Source: Limnanthes douglasii subsp. nivea (taxonomy: Eukaryota; Streptophyta; Magnoliopsida; Brassicales; Limnanthaceae). From it: a DNA stretch of 64,000 nt. This document shows, one piece after another, positions 10,817-22,600 of this stretch. Numbering within the stretch: the stretch's first letter is position 1; each line of letters starts with the position of its first letter. The notes beneath the pieces are model-generated. The model made no database searches. It had not been told where the DNA came from and saw only the letters and a program-made list of their open reading frames with translations. Location of the stretch: NCBI GenBank assembly GCA_036936605.1, contig JAUPFV010000001.1, positions 33,179,900 through 33,243,899 on the forward strand, given 5' to 3'. The position numbers and the translations under genes were made by a program.

Positions 10817-11173
10817 GTGCTCGTACATGTTGAGATCAGTTCTTCATTGGAAGAGAAGCTCTGTTTTTGCTCGCTCCTGTGGGTTTTGGGTTATTTTGAA
10901 CCTTTTGGTGGTCAGTGTAGCAGTGGTTCTTTGAAGATTGAAGAAGAGGAGGATAGAAGAAAGTGCTGTTCGATTTAGGGTTTGTATTTGATTTGGGAAT
11001 TTTTTCTCTCTAGGTCAAATAGCTTTTTGGCCTCTGTTTTGGAATTGTCTTGAATTGGCCCTGATTCACTGTAAAACTTTCTATTTGGTAATATATCGAT
11101 GTTTGATAAAAAAAAAGAAAAAATATTAAGCGTTTGCTATATTTGTTAATATAATATTAGTATATTAAGATTA

Positions 11174-12430
11174 GAGAAAAGTACCGGTAAATACCTTCTC
11201 AACTATGGTATTACCCGGCGGTACCCGCTTTTTGGATAGTGTAATTTGGTACCTCAAACTGAAATTTGGACAAAAATACCCCCGACTAAAAAAAGGCGCG
11301 CGCTGGTAAAAAAAAAAAAAAAAACTGGTACAATTCTCAAGATGCGAATTGCTTGCAAATTCTCAGGATGCGAATTGCTTGCAAATTCTCAGGATGCGAA
11401 TTGCTTGCAATTTCTGAACGATTCTCATGATAAGATGCGAATTGCTTGCAATTTCTGAACGATTCTCATGATAAGATGCGAATTGCTTGCAACTCTTAAG
11501 ATTTCTGAACGATAAAAAAAAAAAAAACTGGTACAATTCTCAAGATGCGAATTGCTTGCAAATTCTCAGGATGCGAATTGCTTGCAATTTCTGAACGATT
11601 CTCATGATAAGATGCGAATTGCTTGCAATTTCTGAACGATTCTCATGATAAGATGTGAATTGCTTGCAATTTCTGAACGATTCTCATGATAAGATGCGAA
11701 TTGCTTGCAACTCTCAAGATTTCTGAACGATAAAAAAAAAAAAAAAAACTGGTACAATTCTCAAGATGCGAATTGCTTGCAAATTCTCAGGATGCGAATT
11801 GCTTGCAAATTCTGAATGATTCTCAAGATAAGATGCGAATTGCTTGCAATTTCTGAACGATTCTCATGATAAGATGCGAATTGCTTGCAATTTCTGAACG
11901 ATTCGCATGATAAGATGCGAATTGCTTGCAAATTTCTGAACGATTCTCATGATAAGATGCGAATTACTTGCAACTCTCAGGATTTCTGAACGATAAAAAA
12001 AAAAAAACTGGTATGAAAAAAAAAAAAAACTGGTATGAAAAAAAAAAGGTACAATTCTCAAGATGAGAATTGCTTGCAACTGGTGAAATTTTATTTTTAA
12101 AAAAAATCAAAAAATATCATAAATGGATCTAGTTTTGTTCATTTTTAAAAAACAAAAGTAATAGTACTTTCATTTATTTTTTTCGAGCTCCGGTTCGAAA
12201 GATACGGATCTTTTAAAAATAAAATTAAAGGAAAAGTAGGAAAGAGAAGGAAACAGAAATTTTGGTTACGTGGCTGTTCATGAATGGTGAGGGTAGTTAG
12301 GGTATTAAAATAAAGTTAGGTTGTAAGTGACAATATCGTAGTTGAGTTGGGTATTAAGTAACAATTGATCAAACCTTGAGTGGTAAATGACAATTGAATA
12401 GTTGAGTAGGTGCCTTTGGTATAATTTCCC
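11174..12430. mobile_element. Non-autonomous Mutator-like element carrying a GATGCGAA tandem array
   Basis: A 9-bp direct repeat TTAAGATTA (11165-11173 and 12431-12439) flanks 1257 bp. The ends are degenerate inverted repeats: left GAGAAAAGTACCGG...CTCAACTAT; right, reversed, GGGAAATTATACC...CTCAACTAT. Both reach the CTCAACTAT block at the same distance (about 33 bp). A 9-bp target duplication with weak terminal repeats fits a MULE. There is no coding sequence; the centre is a tandem array (separate entry) and the right part is AT-rich. Confidence 0.8.
11316..12080 (+). repeat. Tandem array of GATGCGAATTGCTTGCAA units with higher-order structure
   Basis: About 17 copies of the 18-bp core GATGCGAATTGCTTGCAA, all on the plus strand, separated by TTCTCAG or TTTCTGAACGATTCTCATGATAA so that spacing is 26 or 41 bp. 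The copies fall into three larger units, each opening with poly-A plus CTGGTACAATTCTCAA. Their first cores are at 11341, 11544 and 11765, giving periods of about 203 and 221 bp. Some copies carry point changes (GATGTGAATT near 11652, GATGAGAATT near 12064). Confidence 0.92.
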
Positions 12431-12439
12431 TTAAGATTA

Positions 12440-13140
12440 ATAAATATTAAATATTACATTAATTTTTAAATAAGATAACATCATTTATCAATAAATCAAT
12501 CTAATATTATATTATACTAATCAATATTAATATAATATACTAATTTTATTAATATTATTCAAAATAAGACGACAGCTGTAATTTAGTAATTGATTTGAAA
12601 TTTCAAAACAATACGTGAAAAGATGCTCCTTAAGCTCCCCATAGGCTATTTTGCCGTTCCTCGGTCTATTTTTGTTTACGTCTAAAAAAAACCCTAATTT
12701 TCGTCGACTAAGAATCTTTCTGACCGATCGCAGAAGATCAACCATAAAAAAAGAGGTATCAAGCCGAAACCGTGCATTGAAGCCCTAACATCTCACTGTT
12801 GCCATTCTCCTCGCATCGGCACCACTCTGTCTCCGTCCGCTGCTTTGTACTTTCCGTCGGCAAACACTGGATCTGGTACGAGATCGCACTGTCAAAATCA
12901 TCAACGCATCCTCTGTCCAAAGAACCATCGAAGTCACCGTCAAGAAACAAGACAGGGCCGCAAACCGAACTACCCACCCATAATGACGTAGGCTACCTAG
13001 GCGATACCAAGTACCTCCGAGCGCCGTCTGCATAGCACATGTTATGCATTGTTTAGGTCTGTGTACGTTGTTTGTTGTGCCTTTTTTGTGGGTACAATCA
13101 CTGTAATGGCATGTCATGGTGATTATCAATAATGTAAACT
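12440..13140. other. AT-rich spacer then an unidentified GC-richer segment
   Basis: 12440-12600 is AT-rich. 12650-13040 looks gene-like in composition (CCCTAATTTTCGTCG leader-like sequence, then a Ser/Pro/His-rich open stretch at 12799-13035 on the plus strand), but I recognise no domain in any frame. It could be a captured or decayed exon. Confidence 0.3.
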
Positions 13141-14102
13141 ATGTATCGGCATGCAATTTTTGAGATCGTCTGACCTAGACGCCCATAAGTGATTACAACT
13201 TGTGGTTTCCTTTTCATTTCCTCCTAAAGCTTCTCGGCAAGATCCTCGCAAATCTTCAAGCTAGTAGACCTGCTAGTTGCTTCCTTCGCGTTAGTTAGCC
13301 TCTGAGTAACTGCGTGTCACATGGAGATAACATATACAATGGTAAGAACACTACCGCTATGCAAACGCACATAACATTTCTACTAATGCACCAACGCGGC
13401 ACACCTGATGAGGACACAAGAAACAACAACAACAGTGGGCAGCAAAGCAACTACATAGACAATTTGACATGAAATGCCAGCAAGAACACTACGTTAAAAT
13501 ACATGGACACGTCCAGAACAAACACATTTTCTGACAGTGGAAGTCATGCACGGTTTGAATAGTATCTAATATTGAAACAAGTAGAGCTGTGACGTAACAA
13601 TAACACGTGAAAGCTACAACAACATAATCTGGAATTACAAACTACACTGCGCTCACAGCAGACACAAAACACAAATGTCACAAGGCTACCATACAAACCC
13701 GAGCTAGCGCCACAAACATCAGGAGATTCACCTTCGGATATGTCAGACTTCCCCTTCTTCATTCGATGATGGCATACCCAAGACCAGTTCTCACGCCAAC
13801 AGTTATGTTTATCGCAGGTTACCGAGCGTATGTGAGTTTTCGAAGATGTTAAGATTCGGAGACAAAACGGATTTGAAGATTTTTTTAGTTCTTATTCGTT
13901 TACTGACATGAGAACTAGGGAGCTTCAGATATGGAAATAGAGTTGTAAGGACCAAATTGTAAATAATGTAAATTTAAGGATTTAATTGTGATTGATGTAA
14001 GTTTTGTCTTTAATTTGTGACTGATGTAAGTTTTAGAGGATATTTGTAAGTATGTATAATTAGTAAGGACTAAACAGCAATTAGTCCACTTTTTGTAACA
14101 GA
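13141..14102. other. Unassigned region with a short minus-strand ORF
   Basis: A minus-strand open frame at 13544-13762 (72 codons, Cys-rich, starting MKKGKSDISEGE) sits next to a Trp/Cys/His-rich stretch at about 13770-13830, but I recognise no family. 13949-14095 has GGACCAAATTGTAA...TTAGTCC character seen at ends of plant DNA transposons. No confident gene. Confidence 0.3.
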
Positions 14103-14339
14103 TTTGAGTATCTTAGCTCCGCCATATTGTACTTGTGTTTTCTCTCTCTAAAAGCTCTCTAGCTTTTTCTCTCCATAGAATACACTCTTGACAATTAAGC
14201 AAGACAAAACAATAACTCACTAGTATGCAGCTGAATTATCTCTTTACTCCACACACTAAACACAAAACACCACAACACTTTTAAAACACTTTACCGAATT
14301 ATCCTCACACCAAAATAAACCACACCAGCATTATGGTCC

Positions 14340-14431
14340 AGTATATCTATAAATAATACAAATATCCTCTCTAACTATAAAATTTATTGATTGTAATATT
14401 AAGGTTATTACCTTAAGTTCCCGATAATTCA
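14340..14431 (-). repeat. Tat-2 left (3') LTR remnant
   Basis: Resembles 26390-26487: ATAATACAAAT, TTATTGAT, CTTAATGTTATT-like and GATAATTCA blocks in the same order. The rest of this LTR is too diverged to delimit. Confidence 0.6.
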
Positions 14432-14909
14432 TAAATCTTTGAAGCCATGTCAAATGAAAACTGCAAATTGCCATAGTCTAGGTTGTGTCGAATATCATCC
14501 ACTCAATATTGAACCAACATGACTTATTTCCACGCTTAATTTCTTTGAACGAAACTGTCTTTAAACTTGCCTTGATTTAAAACTTCTTAATATTACACTT
14601 GAAGTTTCCTCGAATGTTTATGCATTATTCTCCATTTTACATCAAAACAATTTATTTCTCTGCTTATATTATTCGAACACAACCTTCTTTACGTTTACCT
14701 CGAATGTACACGTGCTTTTCAATCATTTCTCTACTAACAACTAGAAACATATGGAATACTCTAGTGCGCATGCGGAATGCCGTTAGATCTGAAAATATAC
14801 AGATGTCACCCTACTTGGTAGTAGGCAACCGTTTGACGGTTCCTCTTCCATCCAATAGCTGTCATCATTTCTTTATCTTTTTTGCCTGTTTTCTCCCTCA
14901 TTATTCTTC

Positions 14910-14917
14910 TATAAATA
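14910..14917 (+). promoter_or_regulatory. TATA box upstream of the Tat-2 antisense ORF
   Basis: TATAAATA on the plus strand, about 600 bp before the antisense coding segments. The Tat-1 antisense gene has the same octamer upstream. Confidence 0.45.
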
Positions 14918-15528
14918 TTCCCCCATTAGCTATTTTTGCCTCACATACAAGTTCTAGTGAGAGAAATAGTGAATCACCTGAAAAACTTTTCTTTCCCGCT
15001 ACATTCACTAGAAAATTTAACTTTCCCGATTTACTTTCGTCTTTCTATAGATTAATTTGAAGATTCTTCTTTGTTTTAGTTTAAGAAAAAATATCCCTCT
15101 ACTAAAAAACCCATTTTTGGTATATACATATATATGTGTATCAATGAAAAAGCTGCTGATCGTACAACATGAGTAATAAAAAACTCTATAAAATTTCAAC
15201 TCAAACCATAATATACGGTGATTTCATCCATGACCAGAATTCTTATGGGTTCCATAATCCACGCAACCCAGTTCTTGACAGTTACTCACTAACATTTCCT
15301 TAACACTCCCCACTTCAAATTTATTCACAAGCACTCTCTGGCAACGTATCCACTATTCCTCGAACAAATCGCAAAGATATGCAAATAAAATATTTTTAGA
15401 CATCATCAGAAACATCTTCTATAGTTAATACTAAACCTCATCGAATTTCTTGTAATGCGACCTCTCGAATTCAATCAAAGCCTCACTCCTACCAGACTCA
15501 ACTTCGTAAAAGAAGCCCATTTGTAGAC

Positions 15529-18017
15529 ATGGAAGAATTCAAAGACAACAATACTCCTCCCCCGAATAAGACAGCCTATAATCTACAAGATAGTACTAGT
15601 GACAAATATCCACCTCAATTGCGAGACGAAGCATCTGAAGAAGAAGTTGAATCAGATTCAATGACAGAAACAGATTCCAATGTTGAAATTACAGAAGTGG
15701 CGCAGGGTTTAGAATTCGAAGAAAATTCTTTATAGAAAATAACTACGGAGAAGTGCAAGGAAAAAGAAAGAGCCAATTGAACTACCCAATGACATTGCTG
15801 CAACTCTAAGCGTAAACCTGAAGTCGGTCCTCCCCGAATATATCATTGCGTTGAAAAACATGCCATATGAATATTACAGTTAAGCTCATGCAGAGCAATT
15901 AAGAAGACAATGGGGTTGGCCAAATAATGCTTTGCTTTGTTTACCACAAAACGGAGAGACCCACTTCCTTGTGGAGTAAATGAGCTTGTGGTCTACCCTG
16001 AGATCATCAATTGGGGACTTTGATTCCTATTAGCCCCAATAATAGTGCGAAACTTCAAACTTCTTGATACGTGCCCAACATAAGCAAGCCCGAATTTATG
16101 ATCAAGCCTCTTATCTGTCATCATGGCTTCCAGATTAGGCAAAATTCCTCTAACTATCAAAGACTCCATTGCAATGACCGGTCTTTAATAAATCTAGTAC
16201 TACCCTTCTACTATCTCACCCACGGAAAGATGATTTCAAGATAATTGAAGATCTCCTCACGGCTAACAATTTATGGAAACAAAGATTCTTCTTTATTTCT
16301 AAAGCCTCGGAAAATGGCAAAGAAATTTCGAAAGAGAATCCGTCAAAACTCAACCTTGTGTGGAGAAGTACTAGTAAGTTAAACAATCTATTTTACTTTT
16401 TGTATCTTATATTGTAACTCGTTTTCTTTTTTATGTATTGTTATTGCATATATAAATTTTGAGGCGGTACGAAGCTCGTAAGAAGACAACCAAATAATTT
16501 TTTACCCAACTATCTAACTGGCAGAAAATACATGGCGCAACAAGTTCCATAATACCTTCATATCCATAAGTTTTGTTAACAACCACTTATGGATGATCTC
16601 CCCAGATGTTATCGTTTCAGATGAAGAGCTAATGGAGCCCCCAAATACAGATCACGATGTAAAAAACTATTAGCATATGATGCGAAAGTCATACTTACGG
16701 TTCGAAATTGATCTCAAAGCCACTTACCCTCAAAGAAAAAAGGAAACAAAATTGAAGCTCTTCGAAAAATCTAAAGCCACAGAGAAGACGAAGATAAACC
16801 AAAATAAAAGTAAGCAAAACAAAACTTCCAACCATTGAAGAAGGAGTCTAGGCTCAATCTTCTCCGAAGATAAAATATTATTATCGCTCCAAAAAATAAG
16901 AAAGGCTCCTCGAAAAATTCTCCAAAAAATACAAAGAAAAGCGTCGAAGTACCTCCCTCAAAATCAAATGCAAATGTCGAGGATACAAAAGAAATATTGA
17001 TGACCGATCACCAGAGAAATGATAAATATATCAACAACGAGAGTATTTGTGAAGATGAAATTCAAGACCTTTACAAGGATATGAACCCTGAAGTTCAACG
17101 AATTCAAGAACAACTTGAAAAAAATTCTCATTAAGTTAACGCAGCTCTTTTGCCTGAAATTGTGAGTTTGAATCTTCCACCAGGTTTATCCTCATTTGCT
17201 CTTATGACTTATAAAAATCCTCGTACTCATCCTTTCCCTCTTACTATACATATTGAAAATATTTATAAAGAAGTATCAAATGTACTTCAACCATTCTCAA
17301 ACCTCGAAGAAATAACAAAACATTTATGCACAAAATTTATGTCTAGTCGAAATAAAGTATAAGTTATGCCTAAAGATATGATCCGGTGCAGAAAAAAAAA
17401 AGAGAGAAATAGATGAGAGAAAGTTGTTGCTGACATATCCTTTATCAATTCCAAGTTTTCCATGCTGATAGGTCAGAGTTCATAGAAGAAGTCGTTCATC
17501 TCAAACTTCATTTGAGAGCTGTTTATGAAAAATAAAAAAGGGAGATGAAATCTTCCCATCATAGTGAGCTAGAGAAACTTAAATCAAAATATGAAAAAGA
17601 AATAAGTGAATAATAATAAAAAATACTACTCTCTGCAAGAGTCACTTAATAAAAGTGAAGAAGAGAAGAAAAAGATGGCTGATGCATTGACACCAGTCAA
17701 AACAAAATTAGAGGAAGAAAAAAGTCTCGTTTTAATAGATACCAAGACCAAATGTGGGCTAGACAACCTTGCTCTTATAAAAAAATATTGAGGAGCAAAA
17801 ACCAATCACTTTGCTTCGCGAATTCCATGAAACATTTCTAAAAGAACATTTGTAAGGATTTTGGAAACTAATTCTCTTAGAAAATTGTCCAAGTGAAGCA
17901 TTTAAACTTGTACCCAATGAATCCTCTAAAGAAACTGATTCAGAGGAAGATGAAGATACATCTGATCACGAAACAAAGTCATCCGAAGGAAGCTCAGGCC
18001 ACTATTTATATTGTTAA
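15529..18017 (+). pseudogene. Antisense ORF of Tat-2 (gypsy-type 'transposase_28'-like family), decayed
   Basis: Lies on the strand opposite to gag-pol, between the 3' LTR and the integrase end, as in the Tat element at 41-44 kb. Segments: an acidic, Ser-rich start (15529-15735), a decayed middle (15840-16370) containing DDFKIIEDLL and LWKQRFFFIS (the counterpart of WKIVNDFLEGDKGWKHRFVFL in Tat-1), a Lys-rich linker, and a coiled-coil-like region (17530-17790, EEEKKKMADAL). It ends in an acidic tail (SEEDEDTSDHETKSSE, about 17939-18000). Many stops. Its role in Tat elements is unknown; the acidic and coiled-coil features suggest a nuclear or structural protein (inference). Confidence 0.65.
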
Positions 18018-18199
18018 ATCACCAGCTCCCATTAGTGATCTATATTTTGTAAGTTCTTAACCGCTTGGTATTGAGCTTATATTTTGTAAGGGTAAAAAAT
18101 GCTTTTCAATTTAACCGAGAAGAAATGCCTTATTTATCTTTCATATACTTGACTTCTTTAACACTTCGAATCCTATTATTACTTAAAAAAATTACATTT

Positions 18200-18700
18200 A
18201 AATAATGTTAGCACCACAAATATTATTATATCTTTAAATCAATGCTTTAAATGAATGTATAACTCTTCGTATCCAAACATCACTTGGAAAAGTGCTCTAA
18301 ACGGATATGTAGTACCTTGTATAAAAATAGTGCGTTCAAAGAATGTTAGTACCTCATATATAGTTATCTTTTCGAATAGTGCTTTTAAATGAACGTATAG
18401 CACTTCAAATATAAACAATGTGTTTAAAGAACGTTAACACCTCAAATGTGGTTATCTTTTCAAACAATGCTCTTAAGTGAACGTATAAGACTTCAAATTT
18501 AAACAGTGTGTTTAAAAAACGTTAGAACCTCAAATTTGGTTATCTTTTCGAATAGTCATCTTAAATGAAAGTATAACACTTCGAAGATAAACAATGCGTT
18601 TAAATAACGTTAGCACCTCAAATGTGGTTATCGTTTCGAACAGTGCTCTTAAATGAACATATAACACTTCGAATTTAAACAGTTATTTAAATTAACTTTG
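18200..18700. repeat. 88-bp tandem repeat in the Tat-2 3' region
   Basis: The block CACCTCAAATGTGGTTATC recurs with an exact 88-bp period at 18353 (variant), 18441, 18529 and 18617, joined by CTCTTAAATGAACGTATA and ACACTTCGAA blocks; one more degenerate unit precedes. Tandem repeats between the antisense ORF and the pol end are known in Ogre/Tat 3' untranslated regions. Confidence 0.9.
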
Positions 18701-18919
18701 GTTAACCCCTTCAAAGATGATAAGTCTTTTCCTAGTTACCAAAATAATTTAAGTAGTTATATCTAAAACAAGCATTGACCAAAAAATAATTTTATTAATA
18801 TCTGCGAATGCAAACGTGACACCTCATTAAAACTTTCATGGGCAAACATGATAGGAAATAGTATCCCATTTATCTAAAAAAATATAAAATCATATAAAAC
18901 ATTTGACAAAAGAAAAAAT

Positions 18920-21900
18920 TACTCCCAAACAGTTTCAAGTGTTCTATATTCCAAGGATATTACGAAGTCTATCATGTATATGTACCCGTATTTACTCGCT
19001 CTACTACTATATAGGGACCTTTCCAACGTGGAGCCATATTTCCAAGCCGTTTGTCCTTTGAATGTATAAATACTTTCCTCAAAACTTTATCACCCACCTT
19101 AAAATTCTTCTATTTTACCTTTGAATTATAACGGCTCCTCATCAAATTTTGATAATCAACCGAATTCAAATGCGCTCTAACTCTCGTGTCTTCGATCAAC
19201 TCAAGGTTTGTTCTTCTTACCTTTTTATTTGAACCCTCGGAATAACGGAGTATTCTATAAGAAGGTAAAGTAGATTCTGCATGGTGTATATCATCTATAA
19301 TATATACCAAGGCAAAAGAAGTTTCTTGAGTAGCATCTCTAGGAGTCGTTTAATAAGCCCATAACACATCTTGCAAATAATTAGGCCATTTCCCCGCAAC
19401 ACCTGTTAGATTTTTCTTTAAGCCTTCCAAAATAGATCTATTAGTTACTTCCACTAGACCATTTTCTTGAGGATGAAAATGTGTAAAAACATGTTGTGTA
19501 ATACTCCTCGAATTAAAAAAAGAAGTCATTTCTTTGTTGTTAAATTAAGGAACGTTATGTGTGGTAATTGTCCGAAGAACTCCAAACCAAAAGTAAATAT
19601 TATTATCAATCAATTTAATAACATCATTGGCTTCGTACCGGATAATGGTTCAGCTTTAACCCACGTCAAAAAATAATCCACCCTCGCAATAATCATTTGA
19701 CGCACTCCAAAAGCCATAGGTAGTGCCCCCCTACTAAATCTATTTCCCATCTATAAAAAAAGAAATAGCTTCAAATATATAAGTAAGTGGTACTGCCGCT
19801 TTGTGAATGGAATTGGCAAAACATTGACAAGTATTACAGCGTTGTACTAAAATTTTAGCATCACTCATAATAGATTACCAACGGTAGGCTGCCAACAAAA
19901 CCATCTGTGTCAAAGAGTTGAACCCAAAATGAGATGAACCCTCACCATCACGTAACTCAGATAAAATCTCTTGAGATTCTTTTTTCCCCAAATAATGGTC
20001 TACTTAAAGACTTCTTGTATAACAATCCATCCTTCACAACATAAGCATGAGCTTTTTATATTAACCTTTGATCTAACTTTACATCTTGAGGTAACATACC
20101 TCTAAGTAAAAAATCGAGGATATCGGATCGCCAATCACCCCGAATCGTCTATGGAGTAACAAAAACTTCATCAACATATTTACATTGTTATGATCGTGTC
20201 AAAATCGAAGGGATTTCCTGTAATAATATCCATGAATACTCTTCTGTGTAAGCAATAGTTGCTAAATAATCATAAATTGAATTATCTCCTCGATTGATAT
20301 GCTCAACAATCACTTTATCAAATAAAATATTTAAGCTTAAAAGCTCACAAATATACAAAACTAACTGATCTTTCTTAGCCTTAGATATCTCTGTTATATG
20401 ATTTGCCACTAATTGCGAATCTCTCTCCAAATAAATTCTTTTCGCTTCGCAAATACTAGCAAGTCTTAATCTGTCCAATGCATCCTTATATTCAGTCTCG
20501 TTATCTGACGCATGAAACCCTAATCGAATGGCCTGGTACATAGCTTCTCTAGAGGGAGCAATAAACTGAGCCCCCGCACTCGATCCTAATATGTTAGAAC
20601 CACCATCAGTTCGAACCACCCATGCTGAAACTTATGGAAGTGATTCGGAGACAAGCCTCTCATTTGATCTACCTAAATGAAATTCGACCAAAAAATCCGC
20701 TAAAGCTCGAGCCTTAATTTCTATTCGAGGATAAAAATTTATGTGGTCATTCGATCAATAATATCTGGTTATTGTAACACATTCTTTAGTGGAAAAAGTT
20801 TGAACAACAATTATGTGAGCTTGAAAATAAGGGCGCATTTTTCAAGCAACCACCACTAAAGGCAAAACCATTTTTAAGCCACATATATCTTTTCTCCTAT
20901 GCCAACAAACTCTTGCAAACATGATAAACTAGCTTCAAAGCTCCCCATTTCTTCTCGTATCAAAGCAACGCTAACAACAAAATCATATAATTCCATATAC
21001 AAAAACAATTCTTCTTCAATTCGAGACTTAGACAATATTTCAGGTGATATACCCTATAAATTCACTGATGATATACCCTATAAACTTTCATAACCTTACG
21101 CCAACATTATATTTTTCATGATGTAAATTCAGTCGAATAACCCTCAAATTCAAAAACGGCTCCTCTAAATCTTTCAAGTGTTCACCCTCTGTTGGATTTT
21201 TAACAAGCATATCATAAATGTAAGCTTCCATGTTTCTCCCAATCTGAGAAACAAGAGTCTTATTCACCAGTCTTTGATATGTCGCCCCTACATTCTTTAG
21301 ACTAAACGAAATAACTCTATAACAATGTAATCCTCGATTAGTTATAAATATAATACTCTCCTGATCTTTTGGATCCATCTAAATCTGGTTATACCCTACA
21401 AATGCATCCATAAAAGAAATAATTTTATTTCATAAAGTGGAAAAATCAACAAATCTATTCGAGAAACAAGAAAATGATGTTTAGGACATACACAATTCAA
21501 ATTTGTAAAGTCAACACACATTCTCCATTTCTCATTTTTTTTCCAACACCGGGTTAGTAGTCCAAACTGGGTATTCCACCTCACTAATATGTTCAACCTT
21601 AGATAATCGATCCACTTCTGCCACAATAGCTTTAGATTTTTAAACATAGAAATCTCACATCTTCTGAATAATATGCATGACCTTTGGATTTAAAGCTAAG
21701 CTATGGCATATTAATTATGGTGGAACTCCCACTACATCCTCTGTTTTCCAAGTAAAAACATTCAAATTATCAAATAGAAACTGCAACAACTGAAAACGCA
21801 AAGTGGGTGATAATAATGTCCTTATTTGTAAAATTGTCCCATTTGTAAACGTATACTCTGCGATATCCTTGCCTACTGCCAAAGGACCCGGGGTTTCCCT

Positions 21901-22600
21901 CGGATCATCCAGGCCATCCTCATTCGAGGTGAACACCCATGTTTGATATTCCGCCATCTGATAATTGGAATTAGATCTTCTAGAATGAAGGGATGTTGCA
22001 TAACATCCTCTGGCTACCTACTGATCGCTTTGAACTACCCTAATATGGTCCCCAATAACATATTTCACATGCTGATGAACAATGGAGACTATAGCATAAA
22101 TTTTTGATAGCCAAGATCTCCCAAAGATAACATGGAGATAGTTAGACATTTACCATCATAAACAAAACTTGGACCTCTTTGTAAAAGGGTCGTTTCCCAA
22201 ACATACATCTCATTTGAATTCTCCAATCACCTGAGCTTTCACTTTTGCAAACATAATTATGGTGCGAACACATCGAATAATCTTAGGTGGATTATACATC
22301 CTATCATACGTATATTTAAACAAAATGTTTGCTGAACTTCCTGTATATATTAAGATATGTCAAATTTCAACCTTAGTAACATTTTCCCCTATAACCACTG
22401 CATCTTCGTGAGGTCCTGCTATCCCCCAAAGATCATCATCATCAAACAAGATAAACAGTGTTTTTACATTTTTCATACAAATGGGTGGATATATTACCCT
22501 CTATTTGGGTAGCCAAACTCATTACCTATCTCTTTCTGGAGCTATTAGTGTTACCAGTCATGGTATCTCCTCCAAAAATTGCTAAAGACTCAAACTATTC
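18920..22600 (-). pseudogene. Tat-2 protease-RT-RNase H-extra RNase H-integrase, decayed
   Basis: Read from high to low coordinates. Protease at about 22330-22370 retains TGSSANILF but the catalytic Asp is Tyr (YTGSS). RT covers about 21090-21960: WKTEDVVGVPP, RMCVDFTNLN, and EAYIYDMLVK where the YxDD box has lost its first Asp. RNase H covers about 20640-21090. The extra RNase H (20188-20619) has RTDGGS, ETEYKDAL and ERDSQL. Integrase covers about 19110-20170 with its C-terminal part (RTNLELIEDTRVRAHLNS) at 19110-19310 and a decayed GPY/F end near 18950-19100. Numerous stops and frameshifts. Similar throughout to the pol genes at 37-40 and 57-60 kb. Confidence 0.8.

Larger units (their letters stand above)
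4346..11122 (+). mobile_element. L1-type LINE (with RNase H), internally deleted, interrupted by an LTR-element array
   Basis: Bounded by a perfect 16-bp direct repeat ATATTAAGCGTTTGCT (4330-4345 and 11123-11138), the signature of target-primed insertion. The right end carries a poly-A-like tail (11107-11122). Inside, a GC-richer leader (4386-4608) precedes a start codon at 4609. The frame then runs into reverse transcriptase, is split at 5637 by a 3.27-kb LTR-element array, and resumes through a zinc-binding RT tail to an RNase H ending at 10816. The 3' untranslated part is 10817-11106. Without the array the LINE is about 3.5 kb, well short of a full plant L1, because most of ORF1 and the endonuclease are missing. 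Confidence 0.9.

Noticed and set aside
14599..15060. 153-codon plus-strand ORF as a gene
   Set aside because: Composition is leader-like, no domain is recognisable, and a TATA box lies inside it; better explained as untranslated region of the Tat-2 antisense gene.
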